NCBI GenBank assembly: GCA_034770075.1
Contig: CM068385.1
Location: 77,864,272-77,928,271, forward strand
Source: Aralia elata
Lineage: Eukaryota; Streptophyta; Magnoliopsida; Apiales; Araliaceae
Length of the DNA stretch: 64,000 bases
Direction of reading: 5' to 3'
The position numbers and the translations under genes were made by a program. Below the pieces are notes generated by a model. That model did no database searches. It was not told where the DNA came from and saw only the letters and a program-made list of their open reading frames with translations. Of the stretch, positions 36,094 to 47,199 are shown in pieces (the first letter of the stretch is position 1; each line of letters begins with the position of its first letter).

Positions 36094-36751
36094 TGTAGGT
36101 AGGAAAATTACACCTTGCTAGGGTTAGGGTTTCGTATTGGCTGGAGAGGAGAAAAATCCACAAAGAGTACGGAACTGATTGATTGATTGAAGAGGGGAGA
36201 AGAACAGGTGGGCAATTACTCCAATGACACGTGGCAGAACTCCTAGAATCCGAAAACCGGGTTAGGGTAGCAGGGATTCCAAGAGCCTTCTAGAGTCTTC
36301 GAGTTGTGAGAGAGTTTCAAGTGTTTAGAGCTTCCAAGAGTCTAAGTGTAATGTCTTGAGAGCGATCCCCTTTTCTCATAATAGAGGGGCTATTTATAGA
36401 GTTTTCCTGGGAAATAGTCACATGCCAGGCACATGTTTTAAAGAAAATTCCCGAAATACCCTTTAATTATGTTTTAAAGGAGAAATTCCAGAAATGCCCT
36501 TTAATCATCAAAGTAATGCCCAAATTGCCCTGTTCTTCTAGCCGCCAATCCAATCCCTCAATCAATTCTCAAAATGGGTCGCATCCACGAGTCTTTTGCC
36601 TTGGAACACGTGGAGACTTCCCTGGGTCTAGTACATTTAATTAGGTCACATGAACCCTAATTTGTACATGTAATTAGGTTTTTTGTAAACCCTGATTTGT
36701 ACATTTAATCTAATTAAGTCATGTGAACCCTAATATGCACTTGGGCCCACA
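36094..36751 (-). repeat. 3' LTR of Retand-type element
   Basis: 658 bp, the same length as its partner. On the minus strand it is preceded by the purine-rich GCAGGGGGCAAA (36752-36763). Confidence 0.95.
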
Positions 36752-36763
36752 TTTGCCCCCTGC
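36752..36763 (-). other. Polypurine tract of Retand-type element
   Basis: The minus strand reads GCAGGGGGCAAA directly before the 3' LTR. Confidence 0.7.
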
Positions 36764-37467
36764 GCGAGAGTCACGATGCCTGAGAGACGCTCGTGCAAAA
36801 TATTCCAGGCTTGTGAATGATTTTGTGTGACTTCACTTGTCCAAGTACTGCTTGGTAGATCATTTGAAGCTTCCTCATTTTGCTCAATATTTATGTATTT
36901 ATTTTCTGAGAATTAAAACAAGGGAAATCATCAGATATCACTAAATAAAATCCAATCTTTTAGAATCAAATCTTATTTTATTTTGTAAATAAAACAAAAT
37001 CTTCCTTCATTTGATTTTTGTAAAGCAAGATCTTTCTATTTAAGGAAACCAAATATTCAATATATATTAATTTCGAAATTTCCCTATTGACGGGGATAAA
37101 ATATCAGATATATATATTTCACAATTTCCATTTTTATTAAGAATCAAATCAAACATTTCCAAATAAAATCTTATTTTATTTAAGAATAAAATAAATCAAA
37201 TCAAATATTACCAAATTAAATATTATTTCATATTAGAAATAAAATAAAATCTTTTCTCATTTTCTTTTGAAAATAAGGTCAAATAAATTTTTATTTGGTA
37301 ACATAGATCAATCTTTCACTATATATATATATATATATATTATGTTCATTCACTTCCCTGATTCCCTTTCGCCAACCAAGAACTAGAATCATATATATCA
37401 TATATAATTCCTTTCATGTCCCGTAATCAACTATCCAAAAGTGCCAGCATATATTGTTTCCTTTTTT

Positions 37468-37590
37468 TCTTCCGAAGCCTAGCATTGATATTCCTCCGAA
37501 GCCTAAATACTCCTCCGAAGCCTTCTTTTTCTCTTCCGAAGCCTAGTCAGTAACAATATATCCTCAAAGCTTTCTTTTTCCTCCGAAGCC
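37468..37590. repeat. Five spaced copies of CYTCCGAAGCCT
   Basis: TTCCGAAGCCTAG or CTCCGAAGCCTA-type motifs occur five times in about 120 bp, with a degenerate sixth (CCTCAAAGCTTTC). Confidence 0.85.
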
Positions 37591-37865
37591 TATATGACAA
37601 TATAACTCCGAATTCTTGGAGCAGCTTTGATCCTCTCAAAATATTTCAAGGTAACTTTTGTTATTTTTTAATTACCGATTGCATGCAGTGTTTTTTTTTT
37701 TTGAAATTAACTAAGCCTCGTTTTAGTTCATTCATAGTGAATGACTAGGCTAGGCTCCTGCAAGCAATAGGGTAATTCTATAACAGGTTTTGTTTCATAT
37801 CATGACGAAGGCACGTGGGAAAACCACCATCCCTTTATTCGGCTTAGCATCTATTCCAGGCCATT

Positions 37866-38233
37866 GTAGTCTTTCTTTTGTGTTCCGAGCCCCGTTACCT
37901 TGATCATATCTCGGTAGGGTTCCATTGGAAAATAAAGGAAGATTGGCATTTTTCGACGAAATCGTGAAGTAAACACACCAAAAAAAATACTCTTCGGCGG
38001 GACTTCCTTGCATGACCGAGCCCTAGGGGGGCAAACCCTAGGGGGTCGAATCCTAATCTTTCTTTTGTCTTCCGAGCCCCGTTACCTGGATCATATCTTG
38101 GTAGGGTTCCCTCGGATAATAAAGGAAGATTGGCGTTTGTTCGATAAAACACGAAGAATAAATGAAAAAAAATGCTCTTCGGCGGGACCACATCACAAGA
38201 TCATGCCCTAGGGGGCCGAACCCTAGGGGGGAA
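37866..38233. repeat. Two tandem copies of an about 185-bp unit
   Basis: Each copy has TCTTTCTTTTGT, TTCCGAGCCCCGTTACCT, GATCATATCT.GGTAGGGTTC, AATAAAGGAAGATTGGC, CTCTTCGGCGGGAC and CCCTAGGGGG palindromes. It lies upstream of the antisense PMD start. Confidence 0.85.
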
Positions 38234-38362
38234 GTTTGTCAAATAAAGTGAAAATTTTTCTGAAAATTTTTCTTTCATAATTGTGATTTTGATCCTTCTC
38301 TGACTTCATTTCTTCTTCTTTTCAGGTATTCTCAAGTGAAAAGCTCAAATTCTCCTCTTGTC

Positions 38363-41300
38363 ATGGTAAGCCCACTCAAGTTCATATGCCTTACTTGACA
38401 TATCCTTAGTATTCTCATGTGGAATCTTTCTTACTTGCAGGCCTCATCTACCGGATGTTCTGAAGACTTGAAGACTTCCAGGGTAATTCCCTTCGTTAAT
38501 GATTGGGGAAAGGCTCCCTTTTTGGGCCTTTTGACACTTTTTGGGAGCATGTCCGGACTTATGATCGCACAACTTTTCCTTCACCAGAGAAAGAGGGCCT
38601 GTTTCTTTATGTCGCGGCTTGCGGAGGTTGGGACGACTTCCCCCATTCCGGTCGCATTCCCCGCATGTGCATAGAGAAACAAGAATACCCTTTCAGTCTC
38701 TTTCGCTTCCTGTTTGACTCAGCTAGCCGTCTTCAAGGATGGCAACATTGGACTGACGAGATCCTCGGGAATGTGGAGTACAAGGCTATACTAAAGAGCG
38801 CGGGCATATATCGCTGCATTCAGCTATGTAAGGATCTACGTGTTCAGCAGGATCATGACGCTCTTACTGTGTTGATTTCCCGCTGGTGCTCCTCTTCATG
38901 CACATTTGTTACTGCTTGGGGGGAATTCACCCCTACACTAGAGGATGTCTATGCTATCTACCAGTAAGCCTTTCCTTTTGTAACTTTCATTCGTTCTTAT
39001 TTTCTCCTTTCTTTTTCAAATTATATGCTTATGTTGGGTTATATCTTGTAGCCTCCCTGCTGTCGCTTCGGCTTCTTGTGACCCATCTAGTATGTCTGCT
39101 AGAGATGTTGAGTGCGTTTCCTATTTGATGGAGGCCTTCAAGCAGTCTTCTCATTATGTCTCACGATTCAAAGGTGACACACTCCTTCCAGATTTCGAGA
39201 CCACTAGCCGACAAAAAACTTCATGGTTATCTTGGGTGCGCTACTTCTTTAGGGATTACAAGACTAACCAGTGGGATAGTTCGACTTATGACCAATCCGT
39301 CCTTGCTTTTCGTAAGGAGTCTTGTCCTTTTCCTTTGGCAGCCTATCTGGTTATGTGGTTGTCTCGCTTTCTCTTTCCCGGGTCTCCTGTTGACGGTCCC
39401 TCAGTTCGTATGTTTAGTTTAGCAGCTCTGCTATCTCGGGGTTTGGAGATTCCTCTTGCTTCCCTCTTTCTGGGAACCCTGTATCGCCGTTTAGATGAGG
39501 TGGCCTTCGCTTTGAGAGAATCTGTTGGAAGGTATTCGCTTTCATGCTTTCATTAACTGTCTTTCACATTGCACTTTTCTCTTCTTTTCTTGAATTATCA
39601 ACCTCTCCTTTTCATTTACTCAGGTACGACGTGAATTGCTTCATTCCAGGCTCCTTCCTTCAGCTTTTCCTCTTGGAGCGTTTCAAAGGTTATTCTTCTT
39701 TTGAACATCTTTCTAAGAGGAAGAAGAAGTCTTCAGACCCTTTTTTATTACCCCACATCGACCCCCAGACAGCCCGCTGGATTGATTACCGCTTTAGCTC
39801 AGACATGCGGCTTTTCATTGATGATTTTCCATGCTTCACCGCTCGTCCTTACACTATTGTTTCGAAAAATAATGGTCACCTTCCTCACTTCTATAGGCGT
39901 GAGTCTCGCACTTATCTAAATACCAACAGGCTGAGCGGTTCTTCATTGACCTGGTTCGTCTTTCTTCGGGCTGCGGAGCTTCCATATTTTATTGAGGATA
40001 ATGATTTCGGTACCGTACTTTATAATCCTCATAGAGTGATGAGGCAGTTTGGATTTGACCAGGAGCGTCCCTTTGGCCGTACTTGCAAGGAGACTTATGA
40101 GACTGCTCTCCTCAATTTCGTGTTCACCTCTCCTTCTTTTGCATGGGCCTTTCCAGAACCCCCAGGTGCTCCTCACAAATCCTTTCCCGCGGCTTTTATC
40201 ATACCACCTGCTACTCGAAGTGGACGGTATACTACCGGTGAACGCAACTACTGGCAAATCAATCTTAAGAGATGGGAGGACGACACACTGATGTGCTCTA
40301 GACCAGCTTCTCCTCCCAAGCGTCTTCAACGGATTAAGATGTTATGTTCTCCTAAACCCAATGTCCGTTCAGAACGATGGCCAGCCAGTAGCCGCCTTGT
40401 TGAGTGTGAGGCCTTAAGGCCTAAGTCTTCTCCTCCTAGATCAGCAGGTATTCATTCTCCAGTTATCCTTCATGTTCCTCCCCAAGGATCCTCTGATGCC
40501 GGGGAAATGAGAGTTACTCGTTCCAGAACAAGAACATCTACCCCTACGGATTCAGAGGTGGCTCCTCCTATGGCATCTACCGTGTCCTCGGTTAGCCGTC
40601 CTGGCATCAGGCTTCGCTTAAGGCCATTAGCAAAACGCCCTCCTGAGGATGCTAGTCCTATTGTGCCGGTAGCCGAGGATCCAGTCAAGAAACGCCGTAG
40701 AAATTTGGTATGTGTTTATACTTTTTGTAGTATCATCATTTATGTTTGTTGCTATCCATATAGTTGCCATCATGATTCCTTTTATCATTATGTCCACCAT
40801 TTTTAGATTGGCGATGCTGATGAAGAGGATGAGGATGCTCCTCTTGAGTTTATGCCTATTACTGCAAATGGGGCAACCACGGCGGCTTCTACGAGTTGCG
40901 ACCTTCCCCGACCTATCAGTGTTGAGTCATCTCCATCCCACGAAGCTTGTGTTAGTCTTGATGCTCAAGACACTTTATCTGATGTGAGTTCGAGCTTTGC
41001 TTTGGAGGATGCAATAATTTCCTCAAACCCTCCTCTAGCTTCTCCACATGATAGGCCTAAGGAGACTGATGAGACTCCTGCTTCCGCGAGGGAGGATCCT
41101 GCTGAAACTATTGCTGATGTGTGTCCTCCCCAGAAGGATTCTACCGAGTTGTTGAGTTCTCGGGAGGGCATTGTAGACAGCATCTTGGGTGGGTTGAGCG
41201 ACATTCCGCCTTCGGTAGCATCTCCCAACTACTTTTCCATTGACTATCTTGTGAGTATCTTTCTTTGGTAAATATATCATTTTTTATTTATTTATTTATT

Positions 41301-42181
41301 CAAATATATTACATGTTTTCTCATCTTATTTTCCAGAGTGAGAAGATGCAAGAGTTGCCTTTGCCTGTTGATGCGCTTGCCTCATTCGATGCTCTCAATC
41401 CGGATGTTGACACCTCGCTAGATAATGACCTCGGGTATCCTCCAGGCTGTCTTCCGGATGACCAAGGCGTTATGGATTCATCAGCATCCCAGCAGCCCCG
41501 TGCTCCTCCATCCCTTATCTCGACAAATTCTATGATGGCCTCCAAAGTTGCTCCTGTCAGAGCTTCCTTCAATCCAAACGGAGACCTTGTTTCTTGGAGG
41601 AGCTTCCGGATATCATCATCTAGTCGGGAAAGTCTTGAGCGCCTCTTAACTCGGTTCCCATATATACTCGACCAGCTGATTATTAAGGCGTCTTCTGCCC
41701 AGACCTTCTTCCTAGATCAGCTCGCAGGCCTTGTGCTTGGGTTGCACACTCTTTCCTTATACTCTTTGCGGGCTGAGGACTTGAAGAAATTTAGTGATGA
41801 TGTAGGCGACCTTGCGGCTGTGGGTGTTGACATGTCCCCTTTTCGGGCTAGGCTGGATCTCCTCCGGTCGAATTTCAACCTTGTTGAGCTACGTTCGGAG
41901 ATTGCTATACGTAAGTGTGAAGATGACTCCTTTTCAGCACAAATCTCAGAGTTTGACGAAGCCATAAACAAATTGAAGATCCATGCGCAAGGTTTAAAGT
42001 CTCAACTTCAGGAGGGTTAGAGCGACGGCTCCAGGACTTAGAGTCAGCTACTCAAGATGTCAAGAAATCAAAAGCCGAAAATCTCAAGATTCAGGATGCT
42101 GCCATTAGTGATTTGGAGGCCTTAGCTATGCCTTCGTTGCAGTTTGATATGTCGTGGCCTTTAGATCATGACTTGCTGTAG
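38363..42181 (+). CDS. Antisense plant mobile domain (PMD) gene inside Retand-type element, spliced, partly degraded
   Basis: It is on the strand opposite to gag-pol, between integrase and the 3' LTR. Proposed exons: 38363-38365 (ATG only), 38441-38963, 39052-39531, 39624-40707, 40807-41250 and 41337-42020/42181. All introns have GT-AG ends and the codon phases match at every later junction. The N-terminal half is PMD-like: LFGPFDTFWEHVRTYDRTTF, ALTVLISRWCSSSCTFVTAW and GEFTPTLEDVYAIY, with FPLAAYLVMWLSRFLFPG later. A basic KKRRR and a Ser/Pro-rich acidic region follow, then a C-terminal Leu/Glu-rich, coiled-coil-like stretch. PMD proteins include the host factors MAIN/MAIL and are known passengers of Tat-lineage retrotransposons. 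Frame breaks near 38505 and 42018 suggest this copy is decaying. The role in the element is unknown. Confidence 0.8.
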
Positions 42182-42389
42182 TCTCTTTTTCCTTTTCCTG
42201 TTTCAGAAACTCATTTACACATATTTTATTTATCAAATTAGAGTTTCTTTAACCTTGTTGATTTACCTTTAATTTGAATGATTCCTCAAAACTCAATATT
42301 TATCATTTGAATTTCAAGTTACTCAAATTAATACTCCAAGGCAACAATAGGTCTTATGAATAGATAAAACATTGAATGTTATCAATAAC

Positions 42390-42425
<36 letters not shown>

Positions 42426-42719
42426 TTTCGAAAAATAAGTGAATGAAAATTTTGATAATTTATTGATGATCAAGTTGCTTTTTAACGAAAAGCATAACGT
42501 TTCAAAATTTTCATAAAAAAACAATAAATCTTGCTTTTGTCGAATAAAGCATAACGTTCGTCACTTTTAGAGATAAAGTGTAACTTGTTTTTTCAGGTTG
42601 AGGACTTATAGTCAGGTGCCTCGATTACTTTTAAAGTTTGAAAGTATAACTGTGAGGGCTTACAGTCAGGTGCCTCAACTACTTTTGAAGTTAAAAGTAT
42701 AACTCTCGTGATGACTATC
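42182..42719. other. Spacer between integrase and antisense gene
   Basis: AT-rich, with a (TA)n tract (about 42392-42422) and a direct duplication at about 42600-42705 (GTCAGGTGCCTC.A.TACTTTT twice, about 62 bp apart). The antisense gene and pol converge on this spacer, so their transcript ends may overlap here. Confidence 0.6.
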
Positions 42720-44095
42720 TCATGTGTAATATTTCTTTACCCATTTCAGGTTCAATGGGCCTGAGATAGCATTTGATCCCACGCGAGATATTTTGCAATA
42801 CCCGCTTTCGGAGATCTCTCGTACCCTATACGGGCCTTCCCATTTGGGGTAAAATTTGGTGGTTGGTGTTCCCCTCATGACTTGATTTGCTGTCTTGAGC
42901 ACCAAGTCCCCCACCAGAATTTGTCGTGGTACCACTGCGGTATTGTATTGTCGTCGCAGTCTTTCGTGATACCGTTCCAATTTTTCTTTCTCGGAAGTCA
43001 GCTAAGGCCTCTAGGGCTGCTGGTCGGTTCTCTTCCTCGACTAAGCTTCGGAGTCTCATCCTAGCCGAAGGGATTTCTATTTCGGCAGGCAAGATAGCTT
43101 CTTCTCCATAAACTAAAGCATATGGGGTTTCATCCGTAGGTTTTCTTTTTGAAGTTCGATATGCCCATAATGCTATTGGTAATTGCTCTGCCCATGTCTT
43201 CGGATGATCATCTAGGGTTTTTGACAAGATCCTGATCAAGGTTTTGTTTGTGGCCTCTGCTTGCCCATTGCCTTTCGGGTAGTATGGCGATGACTTGTAG
43301 TGCTTCACCCTATATCTTTCCATCAGACTTTTGATGTCTCTATTAATGAAAGGAGTTCTATTATCTGACAGAATAATCTTCGGGATCCCGAAACGACAAA
43401 TGATATGTTCCTTAATGAAATTCGCCACTCTACCAAGCTGGACCCGTAGCCTTTTTCAAAGGGATTGCCTCTACCCACTTTGTATACATCTCAGTGGCCG
43501 TCAAGATCCATATGTTGCCTTTAGAATTAGGATGAATGGGACCTATAAGATCCATTCCCCATGTATGAAAGGGCCATGGTGTTGCTATGGTCCGTAGGTC
43601 TACAGCGGGAGCATGAATCAGATTCCCGTGAATTTGGCAGATGTGGCACTTTTTGACAAAATCCAAGCAATCTCCTTCCATCTTTGGCCAGTAATAACCA
43701 TGATCAATAAGTTGTTTGTATAACTTGGCTCCCCCTTGGTGCTCGTCTTTATGCATTTGGTAGACCAAATCTTTGGCCTCTCCTACTTCCAAACACCGTA
43801 AGGGCTTGCCATTGAACCCTCTTCTAAACAATTCTCCATTTTGCAAGAAGAATCGTTGTGACTTTCTCTTTATCAAGATTGCATCCTTCTTTTCGGCAAG
43901 CAGATTGCCGCTTTGTAAAAATTCTACATAAGGGATTCGCCAATCCACCATGTCATCGATGAAGGCGCATTCCTCCTCCCTAGGGTATTCTTGGCATGAA
44001 ACACATCGTCGTTGAAGTGCATCTGCTTCCTTCTTCATTTCAGGCCAATAATACCCGTGGCGCTGCAACCTTCGATACAATCCAATATCGGCCAA
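42720..44095 (-). pseudogene. pol: Integrase of Retand-type element, three frames
   Basis: The first segment (43430-44095) contains a zinc-finger-like unit, LYRRLQRHGYYWPEMKKEAD with RRCVSCQ, and then a second such unit, KDEHQGGAKLYKQLIDHGYY with KKCHICQ. The catalytic core follows with WGMDLIGPIHP (first Asp), a frameshift at about 43429, then IILSDNRTPFINRD (second Asp) and YYPKGNGQAEATNKTLIRIL (Glu). The C-terminal piece in a third frame (42720-42980) has VGDLVLKTANQV and PKWEGPYRV. Integrase inserts the cDNA. Two frame breaks make it non-functional as it stands, and 44096-44257 holds further broken sequence joining it to RNase H. Confidence 0.9.
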
Positions 44096-44257
44096 TCCAC
44101 AATTTTCTGCATGTACCTAATGCAAAACGCGCTGTGCTTCGAGCCTCCCCAAGCATCGTGTCAATACCCCATCTGTTTCTTTATGGTACAAGACTCCCTT
44201 GATGATGGCGTATTTCTGAAGTTCCACCGGTGATATGGTCCCCTCCTTCGTTTGCAA

Positions 44258-45373
44258 TTAATGGGAAATATTATGTCTCCAATCATCGGTCAGGTCTTTG
44301 GGGAACAAGTCTAACACCGTGGTTGGGAGGGTTCTCTTCATTACCTTCATATCTAGGTCTTCTCCTTGGACATATACTCTAGATGCTACCGTGGCTAATG
44401 CATCAGGTTGTTTATTTTGTCCTCTTGGCACGTACTCAATAACCACCTTCCTGAAGTCCTCCATCACTTTTTGTGCCACAGTTCGATACGGTGCCAATAT
44501 AGGCTCCTTCACTGCGAATTGCCCTCTTATTTGTTGCACAATCAAGTTTGAATCTCCCCTTACTTTAAGGCGTTTAGCTCCCAACTCTCGAGCCGCTAAT
44601 AATCCCAATATAAACGCCTCATATTCTGCTTCATTGTTCGTGCAGGGGAAGTCTAACTTGTATGACAAAACTACTTCCTTTCCTTCTTTGGTGGTCAACA
44701 CCACGCCTGCTCCACCTTTCCCTTCAGCAGACGACCCATCAAAGGCTAAATACCACCATTCCGAGTCGTCATCTACTATGTCAACTTCTTCTACTTCTCC
44801 CCCTGGAAGATCCTCAGAGGGAGGTTCGTATTCTCCATTTGGAAATTGAGCTAGTAGATCTGCCAAAGCCTGACATTTGATTGCCTTTGGTGTTACACAC
44901 TGGATATCATATTCTGAGAGTATCATCATCCATCTTGTAGGTCTTCCTACCAATGCCGGCTTAGTCAGTAGGTATCTGATCGGGTCAGTTCTTGTTGCAA
45001 GCTTCACTTCGTGTGCTAAAAAATAATGTCGCATTTTCTGCGCTACAAACACCAATGCAAGGCAATGTCTTTCCACCTGCGAATACCGGGTTTCCGGTCC
45101 TCTAATTATCCGGCTGATGTAGTACACAGGTTTTTCCTCGCCATCCACTTCTTGTGTGATTAATCCCCCTACAGACTTTGTGGTAGAGGTGATGTATAAC
45201 TGCAACGGTTTTCCTCTTTGTGGTACTACCATCGTTTGTGCTGAAGCCAAAATTCCCTTCACCTTCTCAAAGGCTTGTTGTTGGTCTTGCCCCCAGTCCC
45301 ATTTTGCCTTTCCTTTTAGCAATTTGCCAAAAGGTTCTGTGACTTCTGCTAATGCTGGCATAAATCTTCTCAT
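44258..45373 (-). pseudogene. pol: RT connection, RNase H and second (archaeal-type) RNase H of Retand-type element
   Basis: The 371-residue frame begins MRRFMPALAEVTEPFGKLLK (RT thumb/tether). A first RNase H-like segment follows, with PLQLYITSTTKSVGGLITQE and RYSQVERHCLALVFVAQKMR. A linker leads to a second RNase H: YLAFDGSSAEGKGGAGVVLT, FPCTNNEAEYEAFILGLLAA, LKVRGDSNLIVQQIRGQF and KQPDALATVAS, giving the D-E-D-D set. Dual RNase H is the recognised mark of the Tat lineage. The first domain has Thr-Ser where many active ones have an Asp at the start, fitting the idea that it serves as a tether. The frame ends at a stop at 44258-44260. Confidence 0.9.
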
Positions 45374-46364
45374 ATAAGAAACTTTTCCCTAGAAAGCTCT
45401 TCAGCTGTTTTTGTGTTTTTGGTGGGGGCATCTCCACAACTGCTTTTGCCTTGCTTGGGTCTACCTCCAAGCCTCTGTTATGCACCAAGAAGCCTAAGAA
45501 TTTTCCAGCCGTCATTCCAAAGGCACATTTCTTCGGATTCATCTTCAGATTGTATTTTCGGCATCGCTCAAACACTTTTCTCAGGTCCTCCACATGAGTT
45601 GTCGCCTTCTTGGATTTCACTACTATGTCATCAACATAGTCTTCTACTATATCATGAATCATGTCATGAAATATAGCATGCATTGCCCTTTGATAAGTTG
45701 CCCCCGCATTTTTCAACCCGAAGGGCATTACTACATAGTAGAAATTCTCAAACGGAGTACGAAATGCCGTCAACTCTGCATCTTCTACTGACATTTTTAT
45801 CTGATTGTACCCCACAAACCCATCCATAAATGACATCATCTCGTGATTAGCCGTTGCATCTACCAAAGTGTCTATGTTGGGTAATGGGTACATATCTTTT
45901 GGGCATGCTTTATTCAAGTCTCTGAAATCCACACATATCCGTAACTGACCATTTGACTTCTTTACTGGTACAATGCTGGATAACCATATCGGATGTTGAA
46001 TTGGCTTGATGAACCCTACTTCCAGCAACTTCTTGATTTCCTCCTTAATTTGGGTTTCAACTTCGGGTGCATAGTTGTGAGGAGCTTGCTTTACTGGTTT
46101 TATTCCCGGGCTTACATTCAGATTGTGCTATACCAATTCTTTATCAATCCCGGGCATCTCGTCATAATTCCAAGCGAAGACATCCCTATACTCTCGCAGC
46201 AGTCTCACAAGCGCCTCTTTCTGCTCAGCATTCAGTTCTTTGTTGACGTAAGTCGGTCTTGGCGTTCCTCCATCTCTTGCCAAATCCACTTCTTCTACTT
46301 CATTTTGTTGAGGTTTTGGCCTATCCTCAAAGCATTTTGGAGCTGGTTCTACTTTCTGCTGCAC
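45267..46364 (-). pseudogene. pol: Reverse transcriptase of Retand-type element, with nonsense codon and frameshift
   Basis: The upstream piece (46131-46364) encodes ALVRLLREYRDVFAWNYDEM and ends in an in-frame TAG at 46128-46130. RT motifs follow in the same frame: WLSSIVPVKKSNGQLRICVD, FRDLNKACPKDMYPLPNID, MDGFVGYNQI, MPFGLKNAGATYQRAM and the catalytic YVDD (EDYVDDIVVKSKK). Then come LKMNPKKCAFG and QLKSFLGK, after which the frame shifts at about 45375 into the next ORF. RT copies the element RNA into DNA. All catalytic Asp residues are present, but the reading frame is broken. Confidence 0.92.
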
Positions 46365-46454
46365 AATTTCTTCTTCTTCATTACTGCTGGAGTGGGGGAC
46401 ACCTCCTGAGCCGTTGGGTTTGCACTCTCCCTTGGGCTCTTCCCCCTTGCACCA

Positions 46455-47199
46455 TCATAAGCGAAATACTATCTTTTCGTCGGGTTTAACAACTCTCTCC
46501 CATTTCGTTCTTTGGCCATCATCTGATTGCATTGTCCGTTTGGCATTGATTATGTTTCTGGCATCTTCAGGATCTGATGGCCTTTTCTTTTCTCCTTTTT
46601 CTCCCTTCTCTAGGTCTATTACCACCGGCTTCTTGTTATTGGAACATTCTCCTTGTCCCGAGGTCTTCTTCTTTTCTTTTTCCTCAGGCACAAACTTGTC
46701 TGCCTGTACTTCCTCCCAACTGACTAATTTTAGAGAATCAGGTCTTGCAATCTGGTTCTCTCCCTCTTCAGTGACATCATCAAAAAAAGTTGCTTCGGCG
46801 ATGTGTGCCTCCTCTGGTCCAAAGGGATTTCTGGTTGCTGGTACCTTCACTTCTTTTCCCTTCCAGATAGCTTTCAAGCATTGATGAAAAACGGAGGGTA
46901 CCACCCCATAGTCGTTTTGCCAAGCCCTTCCTAGCAAGACATGATACGCTGCATCCACCTCGGTAACATGAAACATTACAGGTCCTCGAATCTTTCCAAC
47001 CTGCATGTCCACCTTGATGTGTCCCAGGGTTCTGGCACTTTGGTTGGCAAACCCTGTGATGTTTGTTGGTTCTTTCACAATTCTCTTCTCCGGCAGGCCT
47101 AACTGCTTAAACACAGTGTAGGGAATAATATTTATAGACGCTCCATTGTCGATGAACGCCCTCCGCACCTCTATTCCATTTATGATTGCCGTCACATAC
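46455..47199 (-). pseudogene. pro: Aspartic protease region of Retand-type element
   Basis: It continues the gag frame after the Athila insertion. TAIINGIEVRRAFIDNGASI carries the retropepsin-like D-N-G-A active site (family usually D-S/T-G-A), followed by IIPYTVFKQLGLP and HVLLGRAWQNDYGVVPS. A Lys/Glu-rich linker follows and the frame stops at 46455-46457, short of RT. The protease cuts the Gag-Pol polyprotein. Confidence 0.85.
47195..47199. other. Left target-site duplication (catac) of Athila
   Basis: Matches 56686-56690 exactly, and splits the gag-protease frame of the host retrotransposon. Confidence 0.95.

Larger units (their letters stand above)
36764..38362. other. Non-coding 3' region of Retand-type element
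   Basis: AT-rich, with a (TA)n tract at about 37321-37340 and the two repeat blocks listed separately. No ORF with a domain was found. It may hold the promoter and 5' UTR of the antisense PMD gene. Confidence 0.6.

Noticed and set aside
39943..41280. Minus-strand ORFs opposite the PMD gene (39943-40329, 40965-41228, 41035-41280)
   Set aside because: They overlap well-supported exons in antisense and show no domain; the splice phases support the plus strand.
38363..42181. PMD gene as an independent host gene
   Set aside because: It lies wholly between integrase and the 3' LTR of a delimited retrotransposon, and Tat-lineage elements are known to carry such antisense genes.
44298..46884. Plus-strand ORFs of up to 183 residues opposite pol
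   Set aside because: They are shadows of the Retand-type pol and protease frames; no domain was recognised.
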